Assembly (NCBI RefSeq): GCF_002025665.1
Contig: NZ_CP018786.1
Location: forward strand, 372,001-436,000
Reading direction: 5' to 3'
From: Chryseobacterium indologenes
GTDB taxonomy: Bacteria; Bacteroidota; Bacteroidia; Flavobacteriales; Weeksellaceae
Length of the DNA stretch: 64,000 bases
Made by a program: the position numbers and the translations under genes. The notes under the pieces were generated by a model that was given only the letters and a program-made list of their open reading frames with translations, was not told where the DNA came from and did no database searches. This document shows positions 1 to 8,505 of this stretch, one piece after another. Positions within the stretch are counted from its first letter, which is position 1; every line of letters begins with the position of its first letter.

Positions 1-141
1 GGAATTACTGAGAAGGAAGCTTCTATTCATATCTCAAACGTAGCTTTAGTTGGTAAAGACGGAAAAGCTATCAAAATCGGTTACAAAATCGAAGGAGATA
101 AGAAAGTAAGAATTAACAAAAAAACGGGTGAAACTTTATAA
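1..141 (+). CDS. rplX: Large ribosomal subunit protein L24 (uL24), C-terminal part
   Basis: This is the last 46 codons of an open frame that enters from the left edge and ends at a TAA stop. The peptide runs from GITEKEASIHISNVAL to KKTGETL, which is the typical C-terminal end of bacterial L24, the assembly-initiating protein at the 50S exit side. It lies 11 bases upstream of rplE, the usual order in the S10/spc ribosomal operons. The start and the KOW domain lie outside the window, so only identity by context and C-terminus is claimed. Confidence 0.9.
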   Translation, partial: GITEKEASIHISNVALVGKDGKAIKIGYKIEGDKKVRINKKTGETL

Positions 142-152
142 TTTGAATTAAC

Positions 153-704
153 ATGGAATATATAGCAAGACCCAAAAAAGCATATAAAGAGACAATTGTT
201 CCTGCAATGATGGAAGAATTCGGGTATAAGTCAGTAATGCAAGTACCTAAATTAGAGAAAATCGTTGTATCACAAGGTTTAGGTGATGCTACTGCAGACA
301 AAAAAATCATTGATTATGCTGTAGAAGAGCTTACAAATATCACAGGTCAAAAAGCTGTTGGTACAATCTCTAAGAAAGACGAAGCTGCTTTCAAATTGAG
401 AAAAGGTATGCCAGTAGGTGCAAAAGTTACCCTAAGAGGAAACCAAATGTATGAATTCTTAGATAGACTTACTGCTTCTGCTTTGCCTCGTATCAGAGAT
501 TTCTCTGGAATCAAAGCTGATGGTTTCGATGGTAGAGGTAACTATAACCTAGGTATTACTGAGCAGATTATCTTCCCTGAAATCGTAATTGACAAAGTGA
601 AAAAAATCCAAGGGATGGACATCACTTTCGTTACTACTGCGAAAACAGATAAAGAAGCTAAAGCATTATTAACTCACTTCGGTTTACCATTTAAAAAGAA
701 CTAA
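153..704 (+). CDS. rplE: Large ribosomal subunit protein L5 (uL5)
   Basis: The 183-residue product matches L5 in length and sequence. It has an N-terminal [13 protein letters not shown], the central [21 protein letters not shown] segment (in part), and a C-terminal domain with [19 protein letters not shown] and an end at [10 protein letters not shown]5 binds 5S rRNA in the central protuberance of the 50S subunit and contacts S13 and tRNA. It sits between rplX and rpsN with very short gaps, so it is co-transcribed with the spc operon. Nothing is unusual in length or composition. Confidence 0.98.
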   Translation: MEYIARPKKAYKETIVPAMMEEFGYKSVMQVPKLEKIVVSQGLGDATADKKIIDYAVEELTNITGQKAVGTISKKDEAAFKLRKGMPVGAKVTLRGNQMYEFLDRLTASALPRIRDFSGIKADGFDGRGNYNLGITEQIIFPEIVIDKVKKIQGMDITFVTTAKTDKEAKALLTHFGLPFKKN

Positions 705-707
705 GAA

Positions 708-977
708 ATGGCTAAAGAATCAATGAAAGCGCGTGAGCGCAAAAGAGAAGCACTAGTTGCTAAATACGCTGCTAAAAGACAAGCTCTTAAAGAAGCTGGT
801 GATTACGAAGGACTTCAAAAATTGCCTAAAAATGCTTCTCCTGTAAGATTACACAACAGATGTAAACTAACAGGTAGACCAAGAGGATACATGAGAACGT
901 TTGGTATTTCCAGAGTAACTTTCAGAGAAATGGCAAACAACGGTCTTATCCCAGGTGTAAGAAAAGCTAGTTGGTAA
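708..977 (+). CDS. rpsN: Small ribosomal subunit protein S14 (uS14), zinc-free long form
   Basis: The product is 89 residues, begins [14 protein letters not shown] and ends with the conserved [11 protein letters not shown]14 is a late-assembling protein of the 30S head. The middle reads [17 protein letters not shown], a form with one Cys and no CxxC pairs. It is therefore the longer zinc-independent type rather than the short zinc-ribbon type. The ATG starts 3 bases after the rplE stop. After this gene the operon has an unusually long spacer of 145 bases that contains a hairpin. Confidence 0.97.
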   Translation: MAKESMKARERKREALVAKYAAKRQALKEAGDYEGLQKLPKNASPVRLHNRCKLTGRPRGYMRTFGISRVTFREMANNGLIPGVRKASW

Positions 978-1028
978 TAATTACTAATTAAAAATCGGGA
1001 CAATTAAGTTGTCAAGATACTAAAGAAT

Positions 1029-1070
1029 AAATATCAGACCGAAGTTTTCTGAAGTCTGATATTTTTCTCT
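1029..1070 (+). terminator. Hairpin with T-run inside the spc operon (rpsN-rpsH spacer)
   Basis: AAATATCAGAC (1029-1039) is perfectly complementary to GTCTGATATTT (1054-1064), with a 14-base loop, and is followed by TTTTT and a pyrimidine-rich stretch. It looks like an intrinsic terminator, yet it sits between two co-oriented ribosomal protein genes. It may be a leaky attenuator or a processing/stability element. No separate promoter is obvious before rpsH. Confidence 0.55.
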
Positions 1071-1122
1071 TCAAGTCTTTTCAATACTGATTGTTCTTTA
1101 ACCAATAATTTATAAAAGAAAA

Positions 1123-1521
1123 ATGGTAACAGATCCAATTTCAGATTTCCTAACAAGAGTAAGGAACGCACAAAGCGCAGGCCACAAAGTGGTGGAAATT
1201 CCTGCATCGAAAATCAAAAAGGAGATTACTAAGATCCTATTTGATCAAGGGTATATCTTAAACTACAAGTTTGAAGATAACGCTGTTCAAGGAGTGATCA
1301 AAATCGCTTTAAAGTACGATAAGCAAACTAACAAACCGGCTATCAAGTCTATCCAAAGAGCTTCTAGACCAGGTTTGAGACAGTACAAAGGTTCTACTGA
1401 ACTTCCAAGAGTACTAAACGGTTTGGGTATTTCTATCATCTCTACTTCTAAAGGAGTAATGACTGACAAGAAAGCTAGAGAAGAGAAAGTAGGCGGTGAA
1501 GTAATCTGCTATGTTTATTAA
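1123..1521 (+). CDS. rpsH: Small ribosomal subunit protein S8 (uS8)
   Basis: The 132-residue product starts MVTDPISDFLTRVRNAQ and contains the conserved C-terminal GISIISTSKGVMTDKKAR and GGEVICYVY elements of S8. S8 binds helix 21 of 16S rRNA and organises the platform of the 30S subunit. In Escherichia coli it is also the translational repressor of the spc operon, so its position just after a long spacer with a hairpin is of some interest. Length and motifs are normal. Confidence 0.98.
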   Translation: MVTDPISDFLTRVRNAQSAGHKVVEIPASKIKKEITKILFDQGYILNYKFEDNAVQGVIKIALKYDKQTNKPAIKSIQRASRPGLRQYKGSTELPRVLNGLGISIISTSKGVMTDKKAREEKVGGEVICYVY

Positions 1522-1538
1522 TTTTTAATCAGAGGAAA

Positions 1539-2084
1539 ATGTCAAGAATTGGTAAAGCAATTATAACAATTCCAGCTGGAGTTACAATCACTGAAAACAA
1601 CGGTGTAGTAACTGTAAAAGGAGCTAAAGGAGAACTTTCTCAAGAGCTTACAGCAGGAATTACTATAGAACAAAAAGATGGTGAACTTAACGTAAACAGA
1701 CCATCTGATTCTAAACAACACAAAGCACTTCACGGTCTATACAGAGCGTTAATCAACAATATGATTGTTGGTGTAAGTGCAGGTTTCGAAAAGAAACTTG
1801 AATTAGTAGGGGTAGGATATAGAGCTTCACACGCAGGTCAAAAACTTGAGTTGGCTTTAGGATTCTCTCACGGTATCGTATTAGAACTTCCAGGTGAAGT
1901 AAAAGTTGATACATTGACTGAAAAAGGTAAAAACCCAATTATTACTTTAACGTCTCACGACAACCAACTTCTAGGAATGGTAGCTGCAAAGATCCGTTCT
2001 TTCAGAAAGCCTGAGCCATACAAAGGAAAAGGTGTAAGATTCGTAGGAGAAATTGTTAGACGTAAAGCTGGTAAATCTGCTTAA
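1539..2084 (+). CDS. rplF: Large ribosomal subunit protein L6 (uL6)
   Basis: The 181-residue product begins MSRIGKAIITIPAGVTI and ends with the KPEPYKGKGVRFVGEIVRRKAGKSA signature region of L6 (key residues PEPYKGKG and RRKAGK). L6 sits near the factor-binding site at the base of the L7/L12 stalk. The length is typical for two tandem L6 domains. It is separated by 17 bases from rpsH and 15 from rplR, consistent with one transcript. Confidence 0.98.
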   Translation: MSRIGKAIITIPAGVTITENNGVVTVKGAKGELSQELTAGITIEQKDGELNVNRPSDSKQHKALHGLYRALINNMIVGVSAGFEKKLELVGVGYRASHAGQKLELALGFSHGIVLELPGEVKVDTLTEKGKNPIITLTSHDNQLLGMVAAKIRSFRKPEPYKGKGVRFVGEIVRRKAGKSA

Positions 2085-2099
2085 TAAATTATAAGTATT

Positions 2100-2453
2100 A
2101 TGGCATTAAGTAAATTAGAAAAAAGAATAAGAATCAAAAGAAGAGTAAGAGGGAAAATCTCTGGATCTTCTGAATTGCCAAGATTATCTGTATATAAAAG
2201 TAATAAGGAAATTTACGCTCAGTTAATCGACGATAAAAATGGTAAAACTTTAGCATCAGCTTCTTCTAGAGAGAAAGGTGTAGACGCTAAAGGTACTAAG
2301 ACTGAAGTTTCTGCTGCTGTTGGTAAAGCTATCGCTGCTAAAGCTATCGCTGCAGGAATCGAAAGTATTGTATTTGACAGAAACGGATTCGTATACCACG
2401 GTAGAGTAAAAGCTCTAGCTGATGGTGCAAGAGAAGGTGGACTTAAATTCTAA
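2100..2453 (+). CDS. rplR: Large ribosomal subunit protein L18 (uL18)
   Basis: The product is 117 residues, starts [20 protein letters not shown] and has the L18 features [18 protein letters not shown] and the C-terminal [26 protein letters not shown] (key residues [16 protein letters not shown]). L18 binds 5S rRNA together with L5. The basic N-terminal tail is normal for the family. It is located between rplF and rpsE in the standard spc order. Confidence 0.98.
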   Translation: MALSKLEKRIRIKRRVRGKISGSSELPRLSVYKSNKEIYAQLIDDKNGKTLASASSREKGVDAKGTKTEVSAAVGKAIAAKAIAAGIESIVFDRNGFVYHGRVKALADGAREGGLKF

Positions 2454-2472
2454 TCATTAAATTTCGGAAAAT

Positions 2473-2994
2473 ATGTTAGGACTAGATAATATAGAAAGAG
2501 TAAAACCGGGAGGATTAGAATTAAAAGATCGTCTCGTAGCTGTTAACAGAGTAACAAAAGTAACAAAAGGAGGTAGAGCTTTCGGATTTTCTGCTATTGT
2601 TGTAGTAGGTAACGAAGAAGGTGTTATTGGTTTCGGTTTAGGAAAATCTAAAGAGGTTGCTTCTGCAATTGCTAAAGCAGTTGAAGACGCTAAGAAAAAC
2701 CTTGTGAAAGTTCCTGTAATGAACCATACTATCCCTCACCAAACTACTGCTAGATACGGTGGTGCAGATATCTTCTTAAGACCTGCTTCTCACGGTACAG
2801 GACTTATCGCCGGAGGTGCGGTAAGAGCGGTATTGGAATCTGCTGGTATTCACGATATCCTTTCAAAATCTAAAGGATCTTCTAACCCTCACAACGTAGT
2901 GAAAGCTACTTTCAAAGCGTTATTAGACATCAGAAGACCTGAAGAAATCGCTAGAATGAGAGGGATTTCTCTAAGTAAAGTGTTTAACGGTTAA
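2473..2994 (+). CDS. rpsE: Small ribosomal subunit protein S5 (uS5)
   Basis: The 173-residue product shows the S5 dsRNA-binding fold in its N-terminal half ([20 protein letters not shown]) and the C-terminal domain with [18 protein letters not shown] and [14 protein letters not shown]5 lies at the mRNA entry channel of the 30S subunit and affects decoding accuracy. The gene is followed 11 bases later by rpmD. The ATG at 2473 is the first in frame after the rplR stop. Confidence 0.98.
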   Translation: MLGLDNIERVKPGGLELKDRLVAVNRVTKVTKGGRAFGFSAIVVVGNEEGVIGFGLGKSKEVASAIAKAVEDAKKNLVKVPVMNHTIPHQTTARYGGADIFLRPASHGTGLIAGGAVRAVLESAGIHDILSKSKGSSNPHNVVKATFKALLDIRRPEEIARMRGISLSKVFNG

Positions 2995-3005
2995 TAATTA
3001 AAGCA

Positions 3006-3182
3006 ATGGCAACAATTAAAGTAAAGCAAGTAAGAAGCGCTATTGGTAGAACAAAAACCCAAAAGAGAACGCTTGAAGCATTAGGATTAAAAAAACTTCA
3101 CCAAGTTGTAGAACATGAAGCTACTCCTTCCATCTTAGGAATGATCGCTGCTGTAGGACACTTACTTGAAGTTCAAAAATAA
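3006..3182 (+). CDS. rpmD: Large ribosomal subunit protein L30 (uL30)
   Basis: This is a 58-residue frame: ATG GCA ACA ATT AAA through GTT CAA AAA TAA. The product starts MATIKVKQVRSAIGRT and continues KTQKRTLEALGLKKL, the compact L30 signature, and ends VGHLLEVQK. It lies between rpsE and rplO, exactly where L30 is expected. L30 is a small protein of the 50S subunit. The gene is short but intact. Confidence 0.95.
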   Translation: MATIKVKQVRSAIGRTKTQKRTLEALGLKKLHQVVEHEATPSILGMIAAVGHLLEVQK

Positions 3183-3203
3183 TTTTATAAAAGAGAAATT
3201 AAA

Positions 3204-3653
3204 ATGAATTTAAATAATATACAACCTGCTGCAGGATCTACTTTCAACTCAAAGAGAATTGGTAGAGGTCAAGGTAGCGGAAAAGGAGGTACTTCAACAA
3301 AAGGTCACAAAGGTCAGAAAGCTAGAGCTGGTTATTCTCAAAAAATCGGTTTCGAAGGTGGACAAATGCCTTTACAAAGAAGATTACCTAAATTCGGATT
3401 CAAAAACGTAAACAGAAAAGAGTTTAGAGGAGTTAACCTTGATACTATTCAAACTTTAATCGAGAACAAATCCATCACTGGAGATATCACGAAAGAAGTT
3501 TTAGTAGCAAACGGGATAGTTTCTAAAAACGAATTAGTGAAAATTATGGGTAGAGGAGAATTGAAATCTGCGGTTTCAATCTCTGCTGATAAATTCACGA
3601 AATCTGCTGAAGAGCTTATTGCTAAAGCAGGTGGAAAAGCAATTACCTTATAA
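3204..3653 (+). CDS. rplO: Large ribosomal subunit protein L15 (uL15)
   Basis: The 149-residue product has the glycine- and lysine-rich N-terminus of L15 (GRGQGSGKGGTSTKGHKGQ) and the GFEGGQMPLQRRLPKFGFKN signature region. The C-terminal globular part ends with AEELIAKAGGKAITL. L15 is an early-assembling 50S protein. secY starts 9 bases after its stop, the usual arrangement that couples ribosomal protein and translocon synthesis. Confidence 0.98.
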   Translation: MNLNNIQPAAGSTFNSKRIGRGQGSGKGGTSTKGHKGQKARAGYSQKIGFEGGQMPLQRRLPKFGFKNVNRKEFRGVNLDTIQTLIENKSITGDITKEVLVANGIVSKNELVKIMGRGELKSAVSISADKFTKSAEELIAKAGGKAITL

Positions 3654-3662
3654 TACTTACTA

Positions 3663-5042
3663 ATGAAAGAATTTATACAAACACTTAAAAATATTTGGAG
3701 TCTTAAAGAATTGAGAGATAAAATTCTCTTCACTTTAGGTATTATCCTTGTGTATAGATTCGCATCTTATATCTCGCTTCCTGCAATTAACCTTGCAGAG
3801 GTGGGAGATCTCTTAGAGCATTATAAAAATCAAGGCGGTAACAAGCAAGGAGCAGGTCTCCTTGGCTTGCTTTCGTCGTTTACGGGGGGAGCTTTCAGCC
3901 ACGCTTCCGTAATGGCGTTAGGAATCATGCCTTATATTTCTGCTTCTATTATTGTTCAGTTGATGGGGATGGCTATTCCTTATCTTCAGAAGCTTCAGAA
4001 AGATGGAGAGTCAGGTAGAAATACATTGAACCAAATTACAAGATGGTTAACGATTGGAGTTTGTCTGGTACAGGCACCTTCTTACTTAACTTCTATTACT
4101 CAATTATTCTTACCATATGCTCAGTTCCAGTCTGCATATTATGTAGAGCCAAATTCAATCATGTTCTGGTTACCAAGTATTGTTATTTTGGTTGCCGGTT
4201 CAGTATTTGCAATGTGGCTAGGTGAAAAGATTACCGATAAAGGAATCGGAAATGGTATCTCTATCCTTATTATGGTGGGGATCCTTTCAAGATTACCTGA
4301 GGCATTCGTACAGGAGATGGCCGTGCAGAACGGAAAAGGAGGAATGGGATCTATCATGATCCTTATTGAAGTATTATTCTGGATGGTGGTTGTTCTTTTA
4401 GCAGTAATCTTATCAGTTGCTGTTAGAAAAATCCCAATTCAGTATGTAAGCAGAGCTCAAGCAAGAGGAGGTGTAAACAGAAATCTTATGCAGGGAGCAA
4501 GACAATGGATTCCATTGAAAGTAAATGCTGCTGGTGTAATGCCGATTATCTTTGCTCAGGCATTGATGTTCGTACCAGGATTATTAACAAAATTCGATGA
4601 GTCTAATACTTTTCTTGCAGGTTTCAAGAATGTTTTTAGCTGGCAGTACAACGTATTGTTTGCGCTATTAATTATTATCTTCTCATTTTTCTATACTGCG
4701 ATTACAATTCCGGTAAACCAAATGGCTGATGATTTGAAGAGAAATGGAGGGTTAGTACCAAAAGTAAGACCAGGAAAAGAGACAGCTGATTATTTAGATG
4801 ATATTTTATCAAAAATTACCTTGCCAGGTGCAATATTTTTGTCTATCTTTGCAATCCTTCCGGCAATTGTGCATGGAACCTTTGTTCAGACAGATGCGTT
4901 TGCCCTATTTTTTGGGGGAACGTCCCTATTAATTATGGTGGGTGTAATTTTAGATACAGTTCAACAGATTAATACATATCTGCTGAACCATCATTATGAT
5001 GGCTTAATGCAGTCTAAATTATCAAGAACGACTGGATATTAA
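3663..5042 (+). CDS. secY: Protein translocase subunit SecY
   Basis: The 459-residue polytopic protein has about ten hydrophobic segments and the SecY signatures GGAFSHASVMALGIMPYISASI in the plug/TM2 region (key residues ALGIMPYISASII) and GIGNGISILIM after TM4. It forms the protein-conducting channel of the inner membrane with SecE and SecG. The long cytosolic loops contain NRNLMQGARQWIPLKVNAAGVMP, typical of the SecA/ribosome-contacting loop. It is within the ribosomal operon and is followed 3 bases later by infA. Confidence 0.98.
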   Translation: MKEFIQTLKNIWSLKELRDKILFTLGIILVYRFASYISLPAINLAEVGDLLEHYKNQGGNKQGAGLLGLLSSFTGGAFSHASVMALGIMPYISASIIVQLMGMAIPYLQKLQKDGESGRNTLNQITRWLTIGVCLVQAPSYLTSITQLFLPYAQFQSAYYVEPNSIMFWLPSIVILVAGSVFAMWLGEKITDKGIGNGISILIMVGILSRLPEAFVQEMAVQNGKGGMGSIMILIEVLFWMVVVLLAVILSVAVRKIPIQYVSRAQARGGVNRNLMQGARQWIPLKVNAAGVMPIIFAQALMFVPGLLTKFDESNTFLAGFKNVFSWQYNVLFALLIIIFSFFYTAITIPVNQMADDLKRNGGLVPKVRPGKETADYLDDILSKITLPGAIFLSIFAILPAIVHGTFVQTDAFALFFGGTSLLIMVGVILDTVQQINTYLLNHHYDGLMQSKLSRTTGY

Positions 5043-5045
5043 TTT

Positions 5046-5261
5046 ATGGCAAAACAAAAACATATTGAACAAGACGGCGTTATAACGGAAGCACTTTCGA
5101 ACGCTCAGTTCCGTGTAGAACTAGAAAATGGGCATATTCTTATCGCTCATATTTCTGGTAAAATGAGAATGCATTATATTAAACTTTTACCTGGTGATAA
5201 GGTAAAACTAGAAATGTCTCCTTATGATTTATCAAAAGGGAGAATCACATTTAGATATTAA
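5046..5261 (+). CDS. infA: Translation initiation factor IF-1
   Basis: This 71-residue protein has an OB fold of the S1/IF-1 type, with [19 protein letters not shown] at the N-terminus, [20 protein letters not shown] in the middle, and the ending [13 protein letters not shown]-1 binds the A site of the 30S subunit during initiation. It begins 3 bases after secY and is separated from rpmJ by a 64-base spacer holding a strong hairpin. Length and motifs are standard. Confidence 0.98.
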   Translation: MAKQKHIEQDGVITEALSNAQFRVELENGHILIAHISGKMRMHYIKLLPGDKVKLEMSPYDLSKGRITFRY

Positions 5262-5305
5262 ACAAACGCCAAATGGAATCTTCGGATCTCCATTTGGCTC
5301 TTGTT
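5261..5305 (+). other. Strong UUCG-capped hairpin in the infA-rpmJ spacer
   Basis: GCCAAATGGA (5268-5277) pairs with TCCATTTGGC (5289-5298). Above that, ATC (5278-5280) pairs with GAT (5285-5287) around a TTCG loop, giving the very stable C(UUCG)G cap with one bulged C. AACAA and TTGTT (5261-5265 / 5301-5305) extend the base after a small mismatch. The 3' side is followed by an A-run, not a T-run, so this is not an ordinary intrinsic terminator. It could be an RNA processing or protein-binding element. Confidence 0.6.
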
Positions 5306-5325
5306 AAAAAATAAATACTATCAAA

Positions 5326-5442
5326 ATGAAAGTAAGAGCATCAATTAAAAAAAGAAGCGCTGATTGCAAAATCGTACGCAGAAAAGGTGTACTGTTCGTA
5401 ATCAACAAGAAGAACCCAAAATTTAAACAAAGACAAGGTTAA
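5326..5442 (+). CDS. rpmJ: Large ribosomal subunit protein L36 (bL36), zinc-site-free
   Basis: This is a 38-residue frame from ATG at 5326 to TAA at 5442. The product begins [21 protein letters not shown] and ends NPKFKQRQG, the L36 signature. Classical L36 has three Cys and one His as a zinc ribbon. Here only one Cys remains (position 14) and the equivalent of the second ligand group reads VINKKN, so no zinc site is expected. It precedes rpsM by 7 bases. Confidence 0.95.
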   Translation: MKVRASIKKRSADCKIVRRKGVLFVINKKNPKFKQRQG

Positions 5443-5449
5443 TTAAATT

Positions 5450-5827
5450 ATGGCGAGAATTGCAGGTATTGATTTACCAAAAAACAAAAGAGGAGTTATC
5501 GGTTTAACTTACATTTATGGTGTTGGAAGAAGTACTTCTTCTGAAATCCTTAAAGCTGCCGGTATCAGCGAAGACAAAAAAGTCAACGAATGGAATGACG
5601 ATGAATTGGCTGCCATCAGAACTTACATCCTAGAAAACGTAAAAGTTGAAGGAGAATTAAGATCTGAAGTGCAATTGAACATCAAGAGATTGATGGACAT
5701 AGGATGCCAACGAGGAATACGTCACAGACTTGGATTACCTTTAAGAGGCCAGAGAACGAAAAACAACTCTAGAACCAGAAAAGGAAAGAGAAAAACTGTT
5801 GCTAACAAGAAAAAAGCTAGTAAATAA
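5450..5827 (+). CDS. rpsM: Small ribosomal subunit protein S13 (uS13)
   Basis: The 125-residue protein starts [24 protein letters not shown] and has the [28 protein letters not shown] signature region (key residues [16 protein letters not shown]). S13 sits in the 30S head and contacts L5 and P-site tRNA. The C-terminal tail [14 protein letters not shown] is basic as usual. It is the first gene of the alpha part of the operon. Confidence 0.98.
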   Translation: MARIAGIDLPKNKRGVIGLTYIYGVGRSTSSEILKAAGISEDKKVNEWNDDELAAIRTYILENVKVEGELRSEVQLNIKRLMDIGCQRGIRHRLGLPLRGQRTKNNSRTRKGKRKTVANKKKASK

Positions 5828-5839
5828 TCGTTAGGAATT

Positions 5840-6229
5840 ATGGCAAAACAAACTAAAGTAGTTAAGAAGAGAAAAGTAAAAGTTGAAGCTATTGGAGAAG
5901 CGCATATTCAGGCTTCTTTCAATAACATCATCATTTCTTTAACAAATAAAAACGGAGAGGTTATCTCTTGGGCTTCTGCCGGTAAAATGGGTTTCAGAGG
6001 TTCTAAAAAGAATACTCCATTTGCTGCTCAGATGGCAGCTGAAAATTGCTCTGCTGTAGCTCACGAAGCTGGTTTAAGAAGAGTAAAGGTGTTTGTGAAA
6101 GGTCCAGGTGCAGGTAGAGAATCTGCTATCAGATCTATTCACAATTCAGGAATTGAAGTTAGCGAGATCGTTGATGTGACTCCTATGCCACACAACGGAT
6201 GTAGACCACCAAAAAGAAGAAGAGTTTAA
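5840..6229 (+). CDS. rpsK: Small ribosomal subunit protein S11 (uS11)
   Basis: The 129-residue product has the S11 motifs [40 protein letters not shown] and the C-terminal [19 protein letters not shown]11 forms part of the 30S platform near the mRNA exit. It lies 12 bases after rpsM and 19 bases before rpsD. The length and the C-terminal arginine cluster are typical. Confidence 0.98.
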   Translation: MAKQTKVVKKRKVKVEAIGEAHIQASFNNIIISLTNKNGEVISWASAGKMGFRGSKKNTPFAAQMAAENCSAVAHEAGLRRVKVFVKGPGAGRESAIRSIHNSGIEVSEIVDVTPMPHNGCRPPKRRRV

Positions 6230-6248
6230 TTTTTAGAATTTACCCATT

Positions 6249-6857
6249 ATGGCAAGATATATTGGACCTAAAACTAAGATTGCTAGAAAGTTTGGTGCTG
6301 CAATCTACGGAGATGACAAAAACTTCGAAAAGAGAAAAAACCAACCGCCAGGACAACACGGTCCTAACAAAAGAAGAGGTGCTAAAAAATCAGAATATGC
6401 AGTTCAGTTAGCTGAAAAACAAAAAGCTAAATATACTTACGGTATTTTAGAAAGACAGTTTGCTAACTTATTTGACAAAGCACACAGAAGTAAAGGTGTA
6501 ACAGGGGAAGTTCTATTACAACTTTGTGAATCAAGATTGGATAACGTAGTATTCAGATTAGGTTTTGCTAAAACTAGATCTGGAGCTAGACAATTAGTTT
6601 CTCACAGACACATCACTGTGAACGGAGAGATTCTTAATATCCCTTCTTACTTGGTAAAAGCTGGTGATGTAATCGCTGTAAGAGAAAAGTCTAAGTCTCT
6701 TGAAGTTGTTACCAATGCATTGGCTTCTAAGTCAAACTATGAGTGGTTACAATTCAACGATGAGAAGAAAGAAGGTACCTTCATTTCTGCTCCTGAAAGA
6801 ATCCAGATTCCGGAGGACATTAAGGAGAACCTTATCGTCGAACTTTACTCTAAATAA
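6249..6857 (+). CDS. rpsD: Small ribosomal subunit protein S4 (uS4)
   Basis: The 202-residue product begins [16 protein letters not shown] and contains an S4 RNA-binding domain ([34 protein letters not shown], residues about 92-125). S4 nucleates 30S assembly and in enterobacteria represses the alpha operon. The N-terminus lacks a Cys zinc knuckle. The C-terminus ends [16 protein letters not shown]. It is followed by rpoA after a 33-base spacer. Confidence 0.98.
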   Translation: MARYIGPKTKIARKFGAAIYGDDKNFEKRKNQPPGQHGPNKRRGAKKSEYAVQLAEKQKAKYTYGILERQFANLFDKAHRSKGVTGEVLLQLCESRLDNVVFRLGFAKTRSGARQLVSHRHITVNGEILNIPSYLVKAGDVIAVREKSKSLEVVTNALASKSNYEWLQFNDEKKEGTFISAPERIQIPEDIKENLIVELYSK

Positions 6858-6890
6858 TTTTTTAATCAAATTTTTGCTCAACCCAATAAT

Positions 6891-7886
6891 ATGGCAATTT
6901 TACAATTCATAAAACCCGATAAAGTAATTTTACTTAACTCTGATGAATTTAAAGGTCAATTTGAATTCAGACCTTTAGAACCAGGTTTCGGGCTTACAAT
7001 CGGTAATGCTTTGAGAAGAGTGTTGCTTTCTTCTCTGGAAGGATACGCTATTTCATCTATCAAAATAGAAGGTGTAGAGCACGAATTTTCAACTATTCCA
7101 GGAGTAATCGAAGACGTTACCGAAATTATTCTTAACCTTAAGCAGGTAAGATTAAAAGCTGCAGCAGAAGGCCAGGCTAACGAGCAGGTTGTTGCTAAAG
7201 TTTCAGGTCAAACGGTTATTACTGCTGGTGATTTAGGAAAGTCTATCAATGGATTTGAGGTTCTTAACCCAGATTTAGTGATCTGCAACCTAAACAGTGA
7301 TGTAACTTTCGAAATTACTTTCAATATTGAAAAAGGAAGAGGGTATGTTCCTTCTGAACAAAATAAGTCAAACAATGCTCCTATTGGAACTATTGCTATT
7401 GACTCTATTTTTACGCCGATCAAGAAAGTACAATACAGCATTGAAAATTATCGTGTAGAGCAAAAAACAGACTACGAAAAACTTGTATTAGATATAGAAA
7501 CTGACGGTTCTATCAGCCCTCAGAATGCTTTAACTGAAGCTTCTAAGATATTAATTTATCACTTCATGTTATTCTCTGATGAGAGAATCACTCTTGAAAC
7601 TGAAGCCGTAAAAGCATCTATCCAGTACGATGAAGAAACTCTTCACACAAGACAACTTCTTAAGTCTAAATTAGCAGATATGGATCTTTCTGTAAGAGCC
7701 CTTAACTGTCTAAAAGCAGCTGAAGTAGAAACTCTTGGAGAACTGGTTTCTTACAGTAAGTCTGATTTGATGAAATTCAGAAATTTTGGTAAAAAATCTT
7801 TGACAGAACTAGAAGAATTAGTGCATTCAAAAGGTCTTAACTTCGGTTTCGACGTTGCAAAATATAAGTTAGACGCTGATAAATAA
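6891..7886 (+). CDS. rpoA: DNA-directed RNA polymerase subunit alpha
   Basis: The 331-residue protein has the alpha N-terminal dimerisation domain ([25 protein letters not shown], residues about 24-50) and a C-terminal domain with the helix-hairpin-helix region [44 protein letters not shown] (residues about 263-305, key part [17 protein letters not shown]). The N-terminal domain assembles the core enzyme and the C-terminal domain contacts activators and UP elements. It sits in its normal place between rpsD and rplQ. Confidence 0.98.
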   Translation: MAILQFIKPDKVILLNSDEFKGQFEFRPLEPGFGLTIGNALRRVLLSSLEGYAISSIKIEGVEHEFSTIPGVIEDVTEIILNLKQVRLKAAAEGQANEQVVAKVSGQTVITAGDLGKSINGFEVLNPDLVICNLNSDVTFEITFNIEKGRGYVPSEQNKSNNAPIGTIAIDSIFTPIKKVQYSIENYRVEQKTDYEKLVLDIETDGSISPQNALTEASKILIYHFMLFSDERITLETEAVKASIQYDEETLHTRQLLKSKLADMDLSVRALNCLKAAEVETLGELVSYSKSDLMKFRNFGKKSLTELEELVHSKGLNFGFDVAKYKLDADK

Positions 7887-7892
7887 TTAATA

Positions 7893-8405
7893 ATGAGACA
7901 CGGTAAAAAATTCAATCACTTAGGAAGAACAGCTTCTCACAGAAGTGCTTTACTTTCTAATATGGCTTGTTCTCTAATTGAGCATAAAAGAATCAACACT
8001 ACTGTAGCTAAAGCTAAAGCTTTAAGAGTATATGTTGAGCCTCTATTAACAAAAGCAAAAGAAGATACTACACACAACAGAAGAGTAGTATTCTCTTACC
8101 TTCAAAATAAATTTGCGGTTGCTGAATTATTCAGAACTGTAGCTCCTAAAATCGCTGAAAGAAACGGTGGTTATACAAGAATCATCAAGACAGGATTCAG
8201 ACCAGGTGATGCTGCTGATACTGCTCTTATCGAACTAGTAGATTTCAACGAGCTTTACAATCCTAATGCTGAAGAGAAAAAAGCTACAAGAAGAAGCAGA
8301 AGATCTACGCCAGCTAAAGCAGCAGTTGTTGCTGATGCTCCTGTAGTAGAAGAAAAAGTAGAAGAAGCTAAAGCTGATACTACTGAAGAAAAAACTGAAG
8401 AATAA
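7893..8405 (+). CDS. rplQ: Large ribosomal subunit protein L17 (bL17) with acidic C-terminal tail
   Basis: The first ~115 residues are classical L17: [36 protein letters not shown] and [19 protein letters not shown]. The protein is 170 residues, about 50 longer than the E. coli form. The added tail is Arg/Ser-rich, then Ala/Glu/Val-rich, and ends in alternating Glu, Thr and Lys. Such tails are frequent in Bacteroidota L17, but the role is unknown to me. It is the last gene of the operon and is followed by a clear terminator. Confidence 0.97.
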   Translation: MRHGKKFNHLGRTASHRSALLSNMACSLIEHKRINTTVAKAKALRVYVEPLLTKAKEDTTHNRRVVFSYLQNKFAVAELFRTVAPKIAERNGGYTRIIKTGFRPGDAADTALIELVDFNELYNPNAEEKKATRRSRRSTPAKAAVVADAPVVEEKVEEAKADTTEEKTEE

Positions 8406-8425
8406 TATTCATTCAGATATATATA

Positions 8426-8456
8426 AAAACCATCCGTTTTCGGATGGTTTTTTTTG
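8426..8456 (+). terminator. Rho-independent terminator of the ribosomal operon
   Basis: AAAACCATCCG and CGGATGGTTTT form a perfect 11-bp stem around TTTT and run into a T-tract (8448-8455). It lies 20 bases after the rplQ stop. Confidence 0.92.
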
Positions 8457-8472
8457 TAATACTTATAAAATA

Positions 8473-8504
8473 AGATGTCCCTCAATATTGAAGGACATTT
8501 TTTA
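8473..8504 (-). terminator. Hairpin downstream of the 8506-8940 lipoprotein gene
   Basis: ATGTCC and GGACAT flank the self-complementary TCAATATTGA, and the hairpin begins just beyond the stop of the minus-strand gene. The T-run is better on the plus strand, so it may act in both directions as a second stop for the ribosomal operon. Confidence 0.55.
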
Positions 8505-8505
8505 T

